Of a DNA stretch of 64,000 nucleotides, positions 26,439 through 34,956 are shown in pieces. The stretch spans positions 19,768 to 83,767 of the forward strand of contig JAQYVY010000009.1 in NCBI GenBank assembly GCA_030145195.1, given 5' to 3'. Every line of letters starts with the position of its first letter. Position 1 is the stretch's first letter. Under the pieces are notes generated by a model that had not been told where the DNA came from, did not search any database, and saw only the letters and a program-made list of their open reading frames with translations. The position numbers were made by a program, and so were the translations under genes. The DNA comes from Desulfuromonadales bacterium. Lineage in GTDB: Bacteria > Desulfobacterota > Desulfuromonadia > Desulfuromonadales > BM103.

Positions 26439-29246
26439 ATGAACTTACCAACACGTATCGGCAAATACAGGGCAAAGATTAACGGCTACGGCAAGGAGAA
26501 TCTAGCCGAAATTCTGTACGATCTTGGACAGGTGATCCCGCTGATTACCCGTCACCCTTGCTGCCGACTTTATCTCGAAGATTTGACTGGTGGAATTCTG
26601 AGTTGCGTTCTGGCTTCAGGCCACACCGAAAAGGTTGTCCAGCGGCATGTTTTTTCGTTAACAGACCAAGATTACCTGATCTCACAAGTATATATAACGC
26701 AAGAAGATGCTGAGATTGCGGATGCCACGCTACTGTCGCCTCAGGCCCAGCTGCTGGCGGAGGATTTTGGTGTCGTGTCTTCGACCCAGCTCCCGCTTGT
26801 GCACAATGGCCGCTCTATCGGGGTCATCTGTATCGATAGTGCTCGTCCGGGACTGTTGCTTGATGAAGAGTGCCGTCAAGTGCTACGCGAATTCATGGCA
26901 GACATAGTTCCAATTCTTGACCAGGCACGAAAGTATCATCAACAAATTGTTATGGCGCGTCGGATCGATGGCTCGAAGAAGACCGAGGCTGCCCGTACCA
27001 TGGTTCGTTCGGCGGTGCGCCTGATTGACAAACTTTCTCTGGCTTCTGTGTTGATCCCTTCCCGTCTTGGTGCCGGTGGTAACGAACAGGGCTTGCAGGT
27101 TTTGGCTTCCTGTGCCCAGGACCGAAAAATACAGCGTCTCTACGAAGACGAGAAGTTGATCGATCTTAGCTCGGGGAAATCACTTTTGTCGCATTACATC
27201 AGTGCCGATGGCGTAATTACCGACGAAGCCATGCTGCAACCGCTCTACTTTCCAAGCCTCAAGGCGCAATCGTTGCAAAAACGTTACCTCACCGACGAGA
27301 TCGGCTTGACCTCGCTTTTCGTCGTGCCACGTTATGATAGTCGAACCCGTCGGGTAACCTGTCTGGTCAATTATTTTACCAGTGAACCTTACCGTTTCAG
27401 CGCATTCGAGCGTGGACTGCTCGAAGCGCACGCAGAGATGGCTGAGCGCGTCATTCAGGAAATTGGTGACGAACATATGGAAATCCAGGTTCTTTCCGAA
27501 ATCAACGATCTCCTTCAGGAGGGGTTTGAAGGCATCCAGACCTTTCTGAATCGCGTCCTTGCCAAGGCGACGGAATTGATTGGAGCTGATACCGGAAGTA
27601 TCGCCCTGGCACGGGAGCAAAATGGTGAGCCGTGGCTTGTTATCGAGGAGGAAGACGGCACTCTGGTTGGTGCCAAAAGCAAAGAGTGGTTGAAGAAGAA
27701 TATCCCCCCTATGAAGATCGGTCGCGGTGAATTGTCACGTGCAGAGCGTAGCCTGACTGGTTATGCCGCAGCCCTGCGTAAGCCGGTGATAGTCGATGAT
27801 ACGGATCAGGAAATGTCCGCTGAGGGGTTTTATCGGCAGGTCACCAAGCTGATTCGTAGTGAAATCGCCGTGCCGGTAACGGTTTCAGGGAAGGTTTTGG
27901 CAGTGGTCTGCCTGAGCAGTCAGACACCACGCTACTTCACCGATGAACACCAGCGCATTTTACAGATTATTGTGCAGATGATCGCCCGGCACCTGGCGGG
28001 GTTACTACAGATTGAGCGGCTGACTTCCGAGGTGCAGCGCTTACAGACAGATGTCACCTATCGGGATCCAAAAATCTCGTCATATCGTTTGGGTAACATC
28101 ATCGGCAATTCGACCAAAGCCCAGGAACTTATCTCGACGATTGAGACGCTCTCTCCGCCTCTGTTCCGGCGCATTCTCCTGTGGCAGCAAGCGGATCTGC
28201 GCGAAACGGTCCTTGGCTTACCGACCGTCTTGATTACCGGGGATACCGGCAGTGGCAAGGAATTTCTCTTTAACAATATCTATAGCCGATTGAATGAAAT
28301 GTATCGGGCCAGAGTCGGAACGACTGGAGAATTGCCAGTCACCAAGACCAATATTGCGGCCTACAGCGGTGAGCTGACTTACTCGGAACTTTTTGGTCAC
28401 AAGCGCGGGGCGTTTACCGGTGCCCATGCTGACCGGCATGGGATTATCGAGGAGGCCAGCGGCGGCGTGGTCTTTCTCGACGAGATAGGTGATGCCGACC
28501 CGAAGACTCAAGTGCAGCTGTTGCGTTTCCTCGACAATGGTGGTTTTGTTCGTCTCGGTGAGAATCAGACTCGCTTTGCGCGGGTATTGCTGGTCGCTGC
28601 CACCAACCAGAATATGCCGCGTTTGATCGCAGAAGGACGTTTCCGCGCCGATCTCTATCACCGCCTTTCAGAGTTGACTATTACGGTGCCGTCGCTCAAT
28701 GAACGCCGGGAGGATATCCCCGATTTGGCAATCCATTTTTTGGGTCAACTCTACCGGATTTATCGTTTGGCTGACGAGCCAGCCGATCAAGTCCCCGCGA
28801 TCAGCTCTGAGGCACAAAAGCTTCTTGCCCAGCATGACTATACGGGCAACATTCGAGAGTTGCGCTCGATCCTACTGCGGGCGCTACTGTTTCGCCAAGG
28901 GCCAGTCATTTCAGGTGACGATCTCGGTCGGGCTCTTGCCTCTGGTCAACCACCGGTTGTTCTTAAGGAGCCGGATCCGGATCCGGATCCTGTAAGGCGT
29001 ATTCAGTCTGCCCTTCAAGCGGGGGAGGGTGATTTCTGGGGCCTGGTTCACAAGCCGTTTGCCGACAACCAGATGACTCGCGATACGGTGCGAGCGTTAA
29101 TTGAGACAGCCCGTCGCGCTGGGGCCAGGAACATGCCTGATATTGCGTTTGCCCTTAAGGCCTGCAATCCTCACAGCCAGGACAGCGATGAACAACGCAG
29201 GTTCTATAAATTCAAAAACTTCCTTTATAAAACCATTAAAATGTAA
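26439..29246 (+). CDS. GAF-domain sigma-54-dependent transcriptional activator
   Basis: A 935-residue cytosolic regulator. Three GAF-like sensory regions occupy ~1-540. The AAA+ domain (~575-810) has Walker A GDTGSGKE, the intact sigma-54-contacting GAFTGA loop, Walker B VVFLDEIG, and RADLYHRL. A short PDPDPDP linker precedes the C-terminus, which lacks a recognisable Fis-type helix-turn-helix. Instead there is a ~100-residue segment (DFWGLVHKPFADNQM to NFLYKTIKM). It should activate sigma-54 promoters in response to a small ligand. The ATG at 26439 is preferred over GTG 26415 because AAGGAG lies eight bases before it. A Ser/Thr phosphatase gene is divergent. Confidence 0.88.
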   Translation: MNLPTRIGKYRAKINGYGKENLAEILYDLGQVIPLITRHPCCRLYLEDLTGGILSCVLASGHTEKVVQRHVFSLTDQDYLISQVYITQEDAEIADATLLSPQAQLLAEDFGVVSSTQLPLVHNGRSIGVICIDSARPGLLLDEECRQVLREFMADIVPILDQARKYHQQIVMARRIDGSKKTEAARTMVRSAVRLIDKLSLASVLIPSRLGAGGNEQGLQVLASCAQDRKIQRLYEDEKLIDLSSGKSLLSHYISADGVITDEAMLQPLYFPSLKAQSLQKRYLTDEIGLTSLFVVPRYDSRTRRVTCLVNYFTSEPYRFSAFERGLLEAHAEMAERVIQEIGDEHMEIQVLSEINDLLQEGFEGIQTFLNRVLAKATELIGADTGSIALAREQNGEPWLVIEEEDGTLVGAKSKEWLKKNIPPMKIGRGELSRAERSLTGYAAALRKPVIVDDTDQEMSAEGFYRQVTKLIRSEIAVPVTVSGKVLAVVCLSSQTPRYFTDEHQRILQIIVQMIARHLAGLLQIERLTSEVQRLQTDVTYRDPKISSYRLGNIIGNSTKAQELISTIETLSPPLFRRILLWQQADLRETVLGLPTVLITGDTGSGKEFLFNNIYSRLNEMYRARVGTTGELPVTKTNIAAYSGELTYSELFGHKRGAFTGAHADRHGIIEEASGGVVFLDEIGDADPKTQVQLLRFLDNGGFVRLGENQTRFARVLLVAATNQNMPRLIAEGRFRADLYHRLSELTITVPSLNERREDIPDLAIHFLGQLYRIYRLADEPADQVPAISSEAQKLLAQHDYTGNIRELRSILLRALLFRQGPVISGDDLGRALASGQPPVVLKEPDPDPDPVRRIQSALQAGEGDFWGLVHKPFADNQMTRDTVRALIETARRAGARNMPDIAFALKACNPHSQDSDEQRRFYKFKNFLYKTIKM

Positions 29247-29595
29247 ACCCTCCTAGCTAGCGGATTCACCGCATTGAACTTGACACCAGAGGCTTTCGAG
29301 TTGTATTAATTAAATGTGATTAGCTTTTATTAAGTAGTCAGAAGTGCCCCCTCCCCTTCGCGAGGAAGGCCACGGCAAGCCATAAATCCTGACCTTGGGA
29401 TCTGTGAGTATAGGGCGGGTTTTTAGAGTGTAAGTGCCAGAAAGGTTCCTTCGATTCAGTGGCTTGCACTAGTTGTCGTTGCTAACGTACGCCTTCAGGT
29501 TGAAGCCAGACAACCGGGTTGCCGGGGTGAGCCCGGTGGTGCCGGATTCCTTCCCTAACACCCGGTTTTTTAATGCGATGGGTGGATTGGTTGTT
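29247..29595 (+). promoter_or_regulatory. Long leader of the histidine kinase gene with attenuator-like structure
   Basis: This region has no coding ORF. Near its 3' end GTTGTC (29472-29477) can pair with GACAAC (29509-29514), enclosing a CTTCA/TGAAG hairpin. The GACAAC arm overlaps by two bases ACCGGGT (29513-29519), which can pair with ACCCGGT (29560-29566) followed by six T (29566-29571). The two pairings are mutually exclusive, as in an attenuator. A local hairpin CCGGG/CCCGG lies between. The ligand or trigger, if any, is unknown. Confidence 0.4.
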
Positions 29596-31239
29596 ATGAC
29601 ATTATTCAAGTCGTTCAGTCAAAGTCTGGTCAGTAAGTTCACCTTCCGAACTGGTTTTGTTCTGTTGGTAACGGTCTCTCTGTTTGCCACTTTCAACATC
29701 AGCACACTTAAGGAGCTTTTTCTGCAGGAGGCCAAGGATGACATTGAAACTGTCAGTGAAATCATCCTGCATACAACGCACTTTCAGATGTTGGAGGACA
29801 ACCGGCTTCGAGTCTACGAGATGATGGAGGCAGTCAGTTCACATGAAAAAATAGATCGGATTCGACTCTTCAGTACTAAAGGGCAGGTCCATTTTTCCAC
29901 CGACCCGGAAGAAATTGGCAAAGCGATGGAAGAAGTCAAAACAGAAAGTCAGGACTGTGATAATGAAATATTTTTCCCCGAGGAGCTTCCCCTTGAAGAC
30001 AGCAGGAGGATTTTTCATAACGCTCAGGGCGAGGAGATGCTTAGCGTTACCACGGCTATTTACAACAGACCGAGCTGCCATACGGCAGCCTGCCATGTAC
30101 ACTCGCCGGATACCAAGATTCTCGGTTTTCTTGAGGTGCAAGGGTCTCTGGCTAAAATCGGGGTTCAGGCGAGCGCTTATCGCAACAGTATTGCAACCTT
30201 TGGCGTTACTCTGCTGTTGATTGTTATCATTTGTTTGAGTTGGATGACACAAAGCATGGTCATTCATCCGGTCTCTGATCTTCTGATGCATGCCCGCAAG
30301 GTCTCGAATATGGAACTTGACAGTCATTTGCAGATGAAGTCAAACGATGAAATCGGAGAGCTCTCCGAGGCGTTCAATGACATGACTGTAAGATTAAAGG
30401 AGACGCGCGACGAATATCGCGAATTAACCGAAACGCTGGAAGCAAAAGTTCTTGAGCGGACAGAAGAGATTGCCCAGGTTAGCGATCAATTGGTGCGATC
30501 AGAAAAGTTGGCCTCGCTCGGACAACTGGTTGCCGGTATTGCGCATGAGATCAACAACCCCCTGACCGGGATTCTGATGTTTGCCAACATGTTTGCCAAA
30601 GATCAGAGGCTTGACGATAGTCAGCGCGAAGATGCCTTAACGATTGTTCATGAAACAAACCGCTGCGCCGATATTGTCAAACGGCTCCTTGATTTTTCCC
30701 GGACATCAATCCCCGACAAACGGCTCAGATCCTTGTCAAAGATCATGGAGAGTACTTTGGCCATGGTGACACACCATGCGGCTGTCAACGATGTCAATAT
30801 TGTGCGCCATTATGGAGCAGCCCTCCCGGAGATTGAAGTTGATCCAACCCAGATTGAGCAAGTTTTCATAAATCTACTGGTCAACGCCTGCCACGCTATG
30901 CCGCTGGGTGGGAGCCTGACTGTTGATATGCGTGCGGATTTAAGGCGTGATCTGTTAATCACCTCGATCGAGGACACCGGATCAGGAATTTCTGAAGAAA
31001 ACATGAGTCGGGTTTTTGACCCGTTCTTTACGACCAAAAACCAAGATTTGGATGGGGTTGTCGGGACGGGCCTCGGTCTGTCGGTGTCCTATGGCATCAT
31101 ACAAAATCATGGTGGGCTAATTTTGGTGCAAAGTGTCCTTGGCCGAGGGACGACCTTTACCATTGAACTTCCGATATCGTCGTTAATGCGTACTGCCGAG
31201 GAGAAGACTCCACCTGAAAACAATGTATCGACAGCATAG
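29596..31239 (+). CDS. Membrane sensor histidine kinase with CX4CH heme-attachment-like motif
   Basis: A 547-residue sensor with helices at ~17-34 and ~199-217 enclosing a periplasmic domain. That domain has C161-X4-C166-H167 (CHTAACH), matching the second heme-like site of the sensor protein at 37317; the first CXXCH of that protein is replaced here by a lone Cys121. A HAMP domain (~218-270), coiled coil, H-box GIAHEINNPL (His317), N-box VNACHAM and G-boxes (DTGSGI, GTGLGL) follow. I chose ATG 29596, directly before the membrane segment, over a TTG at 29473 that would run through structured leader DNA. The NtrC-family regulator encoded next is the likely partner. Heme or redox sensing is inferred. 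Confidence 0.85.
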   Translation: MTLFKSFSQSLVSKFTFRTGFVLLVTVSLFATFNISTLKELFLQEAKDDIETVSEIILHTTHFQMLEDNRLRVYEMMEAVSSHEKIDRIRLFSTKGQVHFSTDPEEIGKAMEEVKTESQDCDNEIFFPEELPLEDSRRIFHNAQGEEMLSVTTAIYNRPSCHTAACHVHSPDTKILGFLEVQGSLAKIGVQASAYRNSIATFGVTLLLIVIICLSWMTQSMVIHPVSDLLMHARKVSNMELDSHLQMKSNDEIGELSEAFNDMTVRLKETRDEYRELTETLEAKVLERTEEIAQVSDQLVRSEKLASLGQLVAGIAHEINNPLTGILMFANMFAKDQRLDDSQREDALTIVHETNRCADIVKRLLDFSRTSIPDKRLRSLSKIMESTLAMVTHHAAVNDVNIVRHYGAALPEIEVDPTQIEQVFINLLVNACHAMPLGGSLTVDMRADLRRDLLITSIEDTGSGISEENMSRVFDPFFTTKNQDLDGVVGTGLGLSVSYGIIQNHGGLILVQSVLGRGTTFTIELPISSLMRTAEEKTPPENNVSTA

Positions 31240-31362
31240 GTTTTTTGAACCCAAAAAGCTGTTTAGGAACCGTCAGCATGTTGGCGTGACCATGTCCAAA
31301 GAAGGGCGGAGCTGGCCTTCCGTGAGGACATCCAAGATTTATACGAGCGACAAGAGGTTATT

Positions 31363-32784
31363 ATGAATATTGAATTTGATCGAATTCTGATTGCTGATGA
31401 CGATGCCGTCATCCGTGAGGGTTTGCGACGCATTCTCTCGGCAGAAGGATATGAAGTTGAAACAGTCAGCAACGGACGCGCGGCGTTAGAGCGTCTGGAA
31501 CAGAAAAGGTTCAAGTTGCTGGTGACTGATTTGAAAATGCCTGGAATGAGTGGTCTTGAAGTCTTGAAGTCACTACGTACCTGCCAGCCAGAATTGCCGG
31601 TGGTGCTGATTACCGGATATGCGGCAATTGATAATGCGGTTGAGGCGATGAAAAATGGTGCGACGGATTACCTGTCCAAACCGTTTGACAACGAGGAAAT
31701 TATCAGCAAAGTCAAGAATGCCATGGAATCCAGAGCTGTATTGATTGATGACATTTGCCTCTACCGAGAGATGAACGAGACCCAAGGTTTTGAGAGCCTG
31801 CTTGGTGACAGTCGTGAAATGAAGCGACTTTACCAGCGCATAATGCAGGTGGCTCCAACTGACAGTACCGTACTGATCAGTGGTGAAAGTGGCACCGGGA
31901 AAGAGCTGGTCGCTCGCGCCATTCATGCCCACAGCCCGCGACGCTCGCAACCTTTTGTTGTGATTGATTGTACTGCTCTCGCCGAAACGTTGCTGGAAAG
32001 TGAACTGTTTGGCCATGTCAAGGGCTCCTTTACTGGCGCAAGCCAGACTAAACGCGGACTATTTGAGGTTGCTGAGGGCGGCACGTTGTTTCTTGACGAG
32101 GTCGGCAATATCAGTTTGGGGACTCAGGCCAAACTGCTACGTGTTCTTCAGGAGCGCGTTGTCACTCCAATCGGTGGCACCAAACCGATCCCCATTAATA
32201 TTCGCCTGGTTGGTGCCACCAATGCGAACCTGATGGAAATGGTCAGGGAAGGAACTTTCCGCGAGGATCTGTTCTTTCGCCTTAACATCATTCCGATTGA
32301 ACTGCCCCCTCTGAGAGATCGCAAAGGCGACTTGATGTTGCTGGCGAGCCTTTTTCTTAAACGGTTCGCCGAGGAGAATGGAAAGGAGATTCGAGGCTTC
32401 AGTCCAGACGTGATTGAGCAATTGGAACGTCACCATTTCCCCGGCAATGTTCGTGAACTGGAAAATATCATCGAGCGAGCGGTGGTTCTCTCCCTCTCGG
32501 ATCTTCTTCAATGTCAAGATCTGGAAATGCCGGGTGGCGATCACACCACAGCCTTATCGCTCGACGAAAATGTCCCTCTTGATGCCAACGAATTGAAAGA
32601 GCGCAAGCGGTTGCTCCGTGAAGAGGCTGTTGTGCCATTGGAACGGGCTTTTTTGTTGAGCGCTCTCGACCGCAACGATTGGAATATCACCAGAGCCGCA
32701 GAAGAGGTTGGTATGCAGCGGCCCAATTTCCAGGCCATGCTCAAAAAACAAGGGATCAGCATTCGCTCACGAGTGACTGAGTAG
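31363..32784 (+). CDS. NtrC-family sigma-54-dependent response regulator
   Basis: A 473-residue regulator. The receiver (~1-125) has DDD, the phospho-acceptor Asp in VTDLKMPG, Thr in LITGYA and Lys in LSKPFD. The AAA+ domain has Walker A GESGTGKE, a GSFTGA loop (a variant of GAFTGA), FLDEVG and REDLFFRL. A C-terminal Fis-type helix-turn-helix reads ITRAAEEVGMQRPNFQAMLKK. It likely forms a two-component pair with the kinase 123 bp upstream and could activate the sigma-54-like promoter at 33087 driving the cytochrome/ferredoxin/NrfD operon; the promoter link is an inference. Confidence 0.93.
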   Translation: MNIEFDRILIADDDAVIREGLRRILSAEGYEVETVSNGRAALERLEQKRFKLLVTDLKMPGMSGLEVLKSLRTCQPELPVVLITGYAAIDNAVEAMKNGATDYLSKPFDNEEIISKVKNAMESRAVLIDDICLYREMNETQGFESLLGDSREMKRLYQRIMQVAPTDSTVLISGESGTGKELVARAIHAHSPRRSQPFVVIDCTALAETLLESELFGHVKGSFTGASQTKRGLFEVAEGGTLFLDEVGNISLGTQAKLLRVLQERVVTPIGGTKPIPINIRLVGATNANLMEMVREGTFREDLFFRLNIIPIELPPLRDRKGDLMLLASLFLKRFAEENGKEIRGFSPDVIEQLERHHFPGNVRELENIIERAVVLSLSDLLQCQDLEMPGGDHTTALSLDENVPLDANELKERKRLLREEAVVPLERAFLLSALDRNDWNITRAAEEVGMQRPNFQAMLKKQGISIRSRVTE

Positions 32785-32868
32785 GTGAGGGGCAGTCTTG
32801 TCCCCGTTTAGACGCTCTCTCGGGAGCTATTCAACAAACTTATTAAGAAAAATATATTAAATAATCAC

Positions 32869-32889
32869 CTGTATATTTGCTCTATACAG
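32869..32889. promoter_or_regulatory. CTGTATA-N7-TATACAG operator candidate
   Basis: A perfect 7-bp inverted repeat with a 7-nt spacer. It has the same design as CTGTATG-N7-CATACAG at 11220-11240 beside the CbcL-like gene. It lies about 200 bp upstream of the sigma-54-like element. Confidence 0.6.
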
Positions 32890-32970
32890 CCCTTTCTCAG
32901 CAAGAAATCCGTTAAATTTCAAGTATTTACTGTCTAATTCAGACGATCCTCACCTGCTAATTTATTTTAT

Positions 32971-32993
32971 AACGTATATTTTTTATATACGTT
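32971..32993. promoter_or_regulatory. AT-rich 9-bp inverted repeat, possible activator site
   Basis: AACGTATAT and ATATACGTT flank five T residues. It is centred ~105 bp upstream of the -24 element at 33087, a distance typical of NtrC-family upstream activator sites. The low complexity of the arms lowers confidence. Confidence 0.45.
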
Positions 32994-33086
32994 TCTGTCT
33001 TCTATGTGGATGGCTGATCTTTTTCGCCCTAATAAATAACTATAAAAAACAGTAACTTAAGTAAATAGGTAAAAAATTATTAATAA

Positions 33087-33102
33087 TGGTATAGCTGATG
33101 CA
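33087..33102 (+). promoter_or_regulatory. Sigma-54-like -24/-12 promoter
   Basis: TGG at 33087-33089 and TGCA at 33099-33102 give the required GG-N10-GC spacing. The -24 half matches TGGCAC poorly after TGG (TGGTAT). The predicted transcript start lies ~45 bp before the first gene's ATG. The NtrC-type regulator encoded just upstream supports the call. Confidence 0.45.
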
Positions 33103-33162
33103 ACGCACCTACAGCAAGAGCAAAGGACAAAGTATTTAAGGAACATAGGTAAGGAGGTTGTT

Positions 33163-33387
33163 ATGAAGACAATGAGAATGTTGATGACAATGGTAGTTGG
33201 TACTGCTTCAGCTGCTTTCGCAGCAACGGGGACACACGGTGAGGATACAGGTGTTTTGGCCTATTTTTTTGTCGGGTTTTTCGCCTTGATTATTGTGACC
33301 CAGTTGGTGCCAGCGCTAATCCTTTTTTTTGGGATGATAAAGGGGGTGTTTTATCGCCCGGAAAAAACTTCTGTGAAAGTTGACTAA
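33163..33387 (+). CDS. Small exported one-helix membrane protein, paralogue 1
   Basis: A 74-residue protein with a signal-like N-terminus (MKTMRMLMTMVVGTASAAFA) and one hydrophobic helix (~29-58) reading ALIIVTQLVPALILFFGMIKG, then a short charged tail. The same pattern (ALxxVxQLxPxxxLxxGxxKG) recurs in the gene at 33893, so the two are paralogues. I do not recognise a family. AAGGAGG precedes the ATG. As first gene of the operon it may be an accessory subunit or assembly factor for the quinone/cytochrome complex encoded downstream. Confidence 0.8.
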   Translation: MKTMRMLMTMVVGTASAAFAATGTHGEDTGVLAYFFVGFFALIIVTQLVPALILFFGMIKGVFYRPEKTSVKVD

Positions 33388-33445
33388 ATGGGATTTGCTT
33401 CTGAATTGGATTCAGAGGCGATCCGGCCTTGGGTAGGAGAAAAAA

Positions 33446-33859
33446 ATGACGATGCATATGCCAGGACTACTCATCGCAGACGAAGATCTGTTGACCAGAA
33501 AACGCATGGCTGATTTGTTCATCAATGCTGGTTATCAGGTGACAGTGACAAACTCTGCTGCGGGGGTTCTTTATGGAATCTTAAAAAAGACAGCTCAAGT
33601 GGTCCTGTTGAGCACCCGGTTTGATCAATTGCTAGCGACAGAATTAATTCCGATTTTGAAGAAATGCAACCGCAACCTGACTATCATCCTGGTTGCCAGT
33701 GAACTACCGTTGGCACTGATACGCAATGCAAGGCGAGAGGGCATTTTTTATCATGCTCTCAAGCCTACCCGTCCGGGCGATGAAGAAGAGTTGAGAGAAG
33801 CTGTTAAATGCGCATTCGAAAAGGTAACGCAAAATCATGTAGACGAGTGGCCGCAATAA
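33446..33859 (+). CDS. Receiver-like domain protein lacking the phospho-acceptor Asp
   Basis: A stand-alone 137-residue protein with the CheY-like pattern: acidic pair in LIADED, alternating strands and helices, and the conserved Lys in HALKP. At the end of strand 3, where the phosphorylated Asp belongs, it reads VVLLSTRFD with Ser. It therefore probably does not accept phosphate in the normal way and may act as a constitutive or ligand-gated interaction domain. It is encoded between the two small paralogous membrane proteins, so it may dock on them or on the complex. AGGAG precedes ATG. Confidence 0.8.
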   Translation: MTMHMPGLLIADEDLLTRKRMADLFINAGYQVTVTNSAAGVLYGILKKTAQVVLLSTRFDQLLATELIPILKKCNRNLTIILVASELPLALIRNARREGIFYHALKPTRPGDEEELREAVKCAFEKVTQNHVDEWPQ

Positions 33860-33892
33860 AATTGTGGGCCCAAAAACTAAGTGGAGGAAATT

Positions 33893-34135
33893 ATGAAAAA
33901 GTTCAGAAGTTTATTAATGGGAATGTCGATGTTAATGATCATGGCTGATACGGCTCTTGCTGTGGATACCACCAAAACCTACTCCAGTGGGCTTCTGGTC
34001 GGTCTCTTCTTGGCCTTCTGTGCACTGGTTGTTGTCGTTCAATTGATGCCGACGATCATGCTTCTGATTGGTTTTGTCAAAGGACTGGTCAAGGGGACTA
34101 ACAAACAGGCAAGTCGTTCTGCCAGCAGGAACTAA
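33893..34135 (+). CDS. Small exported one-helix membrane protein, paralogue 2
   Basis: An 80-residue protein with an N-terminal signal (MKKFRSLLMGMSMLMIMADTALA), one helix (~33-60; ALVVVVQLMPTIMLLIGFVKG) and a basic tail. It is a paralogue of the 33163 product in sequence pattern and layout. The ATG at 33893 is chosen because GGAGG lies directly before it; an in-frame GTG at 33881 overlaps that site. The role is unknown; it is probably an accessory of the downstream complex. Confidence 0.8.
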   Translation: MKKFRSLLMGMSMLMIMADTALAVDTTKTYSSGLLVGLFLAFCALVVVVQLMPTIMLLIGFVKGLVKGTNKQASRSASRN

Positions 34136-34140
34136 ATTTA

Positions 34141-34159
34141 CTCGGGTTTATGACCCGAG
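34141..34159 (+). other. Intra-operon hairpin
   Basis: CTCGGGT and ACCCGAG form a 7-bp stem around TTATG between two small genes. No T-run follows, so it is more likely an mRNA stability or processing element than a terminator. Confidence 0.4.
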
Positions 34160-34179
34160 GTACACAAAAGGAGGAGCAT

Positions 34180-34350
34180 ATGTTAGATCAAATCCTTGGA
34201 AATATAGTTGAAGTGCAAAGCGTTTATACGATGGTGGATTTCTATCAGTATATCAAAGGAATCGAATACCTCATCTGTGTCGCGTTCTTCATCGCTTTCC
34301 CGATGTATTTCAAATACGTGAACGAGGAAACCGGTGAGATCAACAAGTGA
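34180..34350 (+). CDS. Small single-helix membrane protein
   Basis: A 56-residue protein with one membrane helix (~28-47; YLICVAFFIAFPMYFKYV) and an acidic C-terminus (NEETGEINK). There is no cleavable signal. AAGGAGG precedes the ATG at 34180, which I prefer to an upstream in-frame ATG at 34150 that lies in the hairpin. I know no family name. Its position directly before the pentaheme cytochrome suggests a minor subunit of the complex. Confidence 0.75.
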   Translation: MLDQILGNIVEVQSVYTMVDFYQYIKGIEYLICVAFFIAFPMYFKYVNEETGEINK

Positions 34351-34389
34351 GAATGCCATTTGGCACTCATCAGTAAAGGAGAGAGAATC

Positions 34390-34896
34390 ATGAGCGCGAA
34401 GCAAATCTTGACAACCTTGATGATGGCACTGGCATTCGTTGCGACGGGCAGTATGGCCCAGGCCGCGGATATGCCAGATCAAGTGTCGATCGATACTATG
34501 GTCAAACTGTTCGATAGTGTCGAATTCGATCATGCCATGCATACCGACCTGGGCGAGGATTGTTCAGTCTGTCATCACCACACAACCGGTACAGGTACAG
34601 CCGATAAGCGCTGCGTACGCTGTCATGCCGATAGCGAAGAATATGTCCCGGTCGGTTGTAGCTCCTGCCACGTTGCCGACCCGTTTTCTGCGGAAAATAT
34701 CCAACAGAAAGAGTTGGATCTTTATCAGTTTCATATTGACAAGCCTGGTTTGAAAGCCGCCTATCACTGGAATTGTATCGGTTGTCATGAGGAAATGGAT
34801 GGACCGACAGATTGCCAGGATTGCCATGCCAGAACGCCAGAGGGCGACGCATTTTATCACATCGATGCGACCGGTTCTTCGACGTCTGGTCACTGA
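34390..34896 (+). CDS. Periplasmic pentaheme c-type cytochrome
   Basis: A 168-residue exported protein with a signal peptide (cleavage about AQA-AD) and five CXXCH sites: CSVCHHH, CVRCH, CSSCH, CIGCH and CQDCH. The first heme has two further His after CXXCH, and FDHAMH upstream offers distal ligands, in the manner of class III (c3/c7-like) cytochromes. It precedes a ferredoxin and an NrfD subunit, the gene order of Qrc/Hmc/Tmc/Cbc-type complexes, so it probably takes or donates electrons at the periplasmic face. GGAGAG lies before the ATG at 34390. Confidence 0.9.
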   Translation: MSAKQILTTLMMALAFVATGSMAQAADMPDQVSIDTMVKLFDSVEFDHAMHTDLGEDCSVCHHHTTGTGTADKRCVRCHADSEEYVPVGCSSCHVADPFSAENIQQKELDLYQFHIDKPGLKAAYHWNCIGCHEEMDGPTDCQDCHARTPEGDAFYHIDATGSSTSGH

Positions 34897-34956
34897 GGAT
34901 AGTTGGCCTTGAAATAAGACTTTAGGGATTAAGATTTTAAGTATAAGGAGAGCGTT

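Noticed and set aside
29473..29595. N-terminal extension of the histidine kinase from TTG 29473
   Set aside because: It runs through structured leader DNA with a terminator-like T-run, and the membrane segment starts after ATG 29596.
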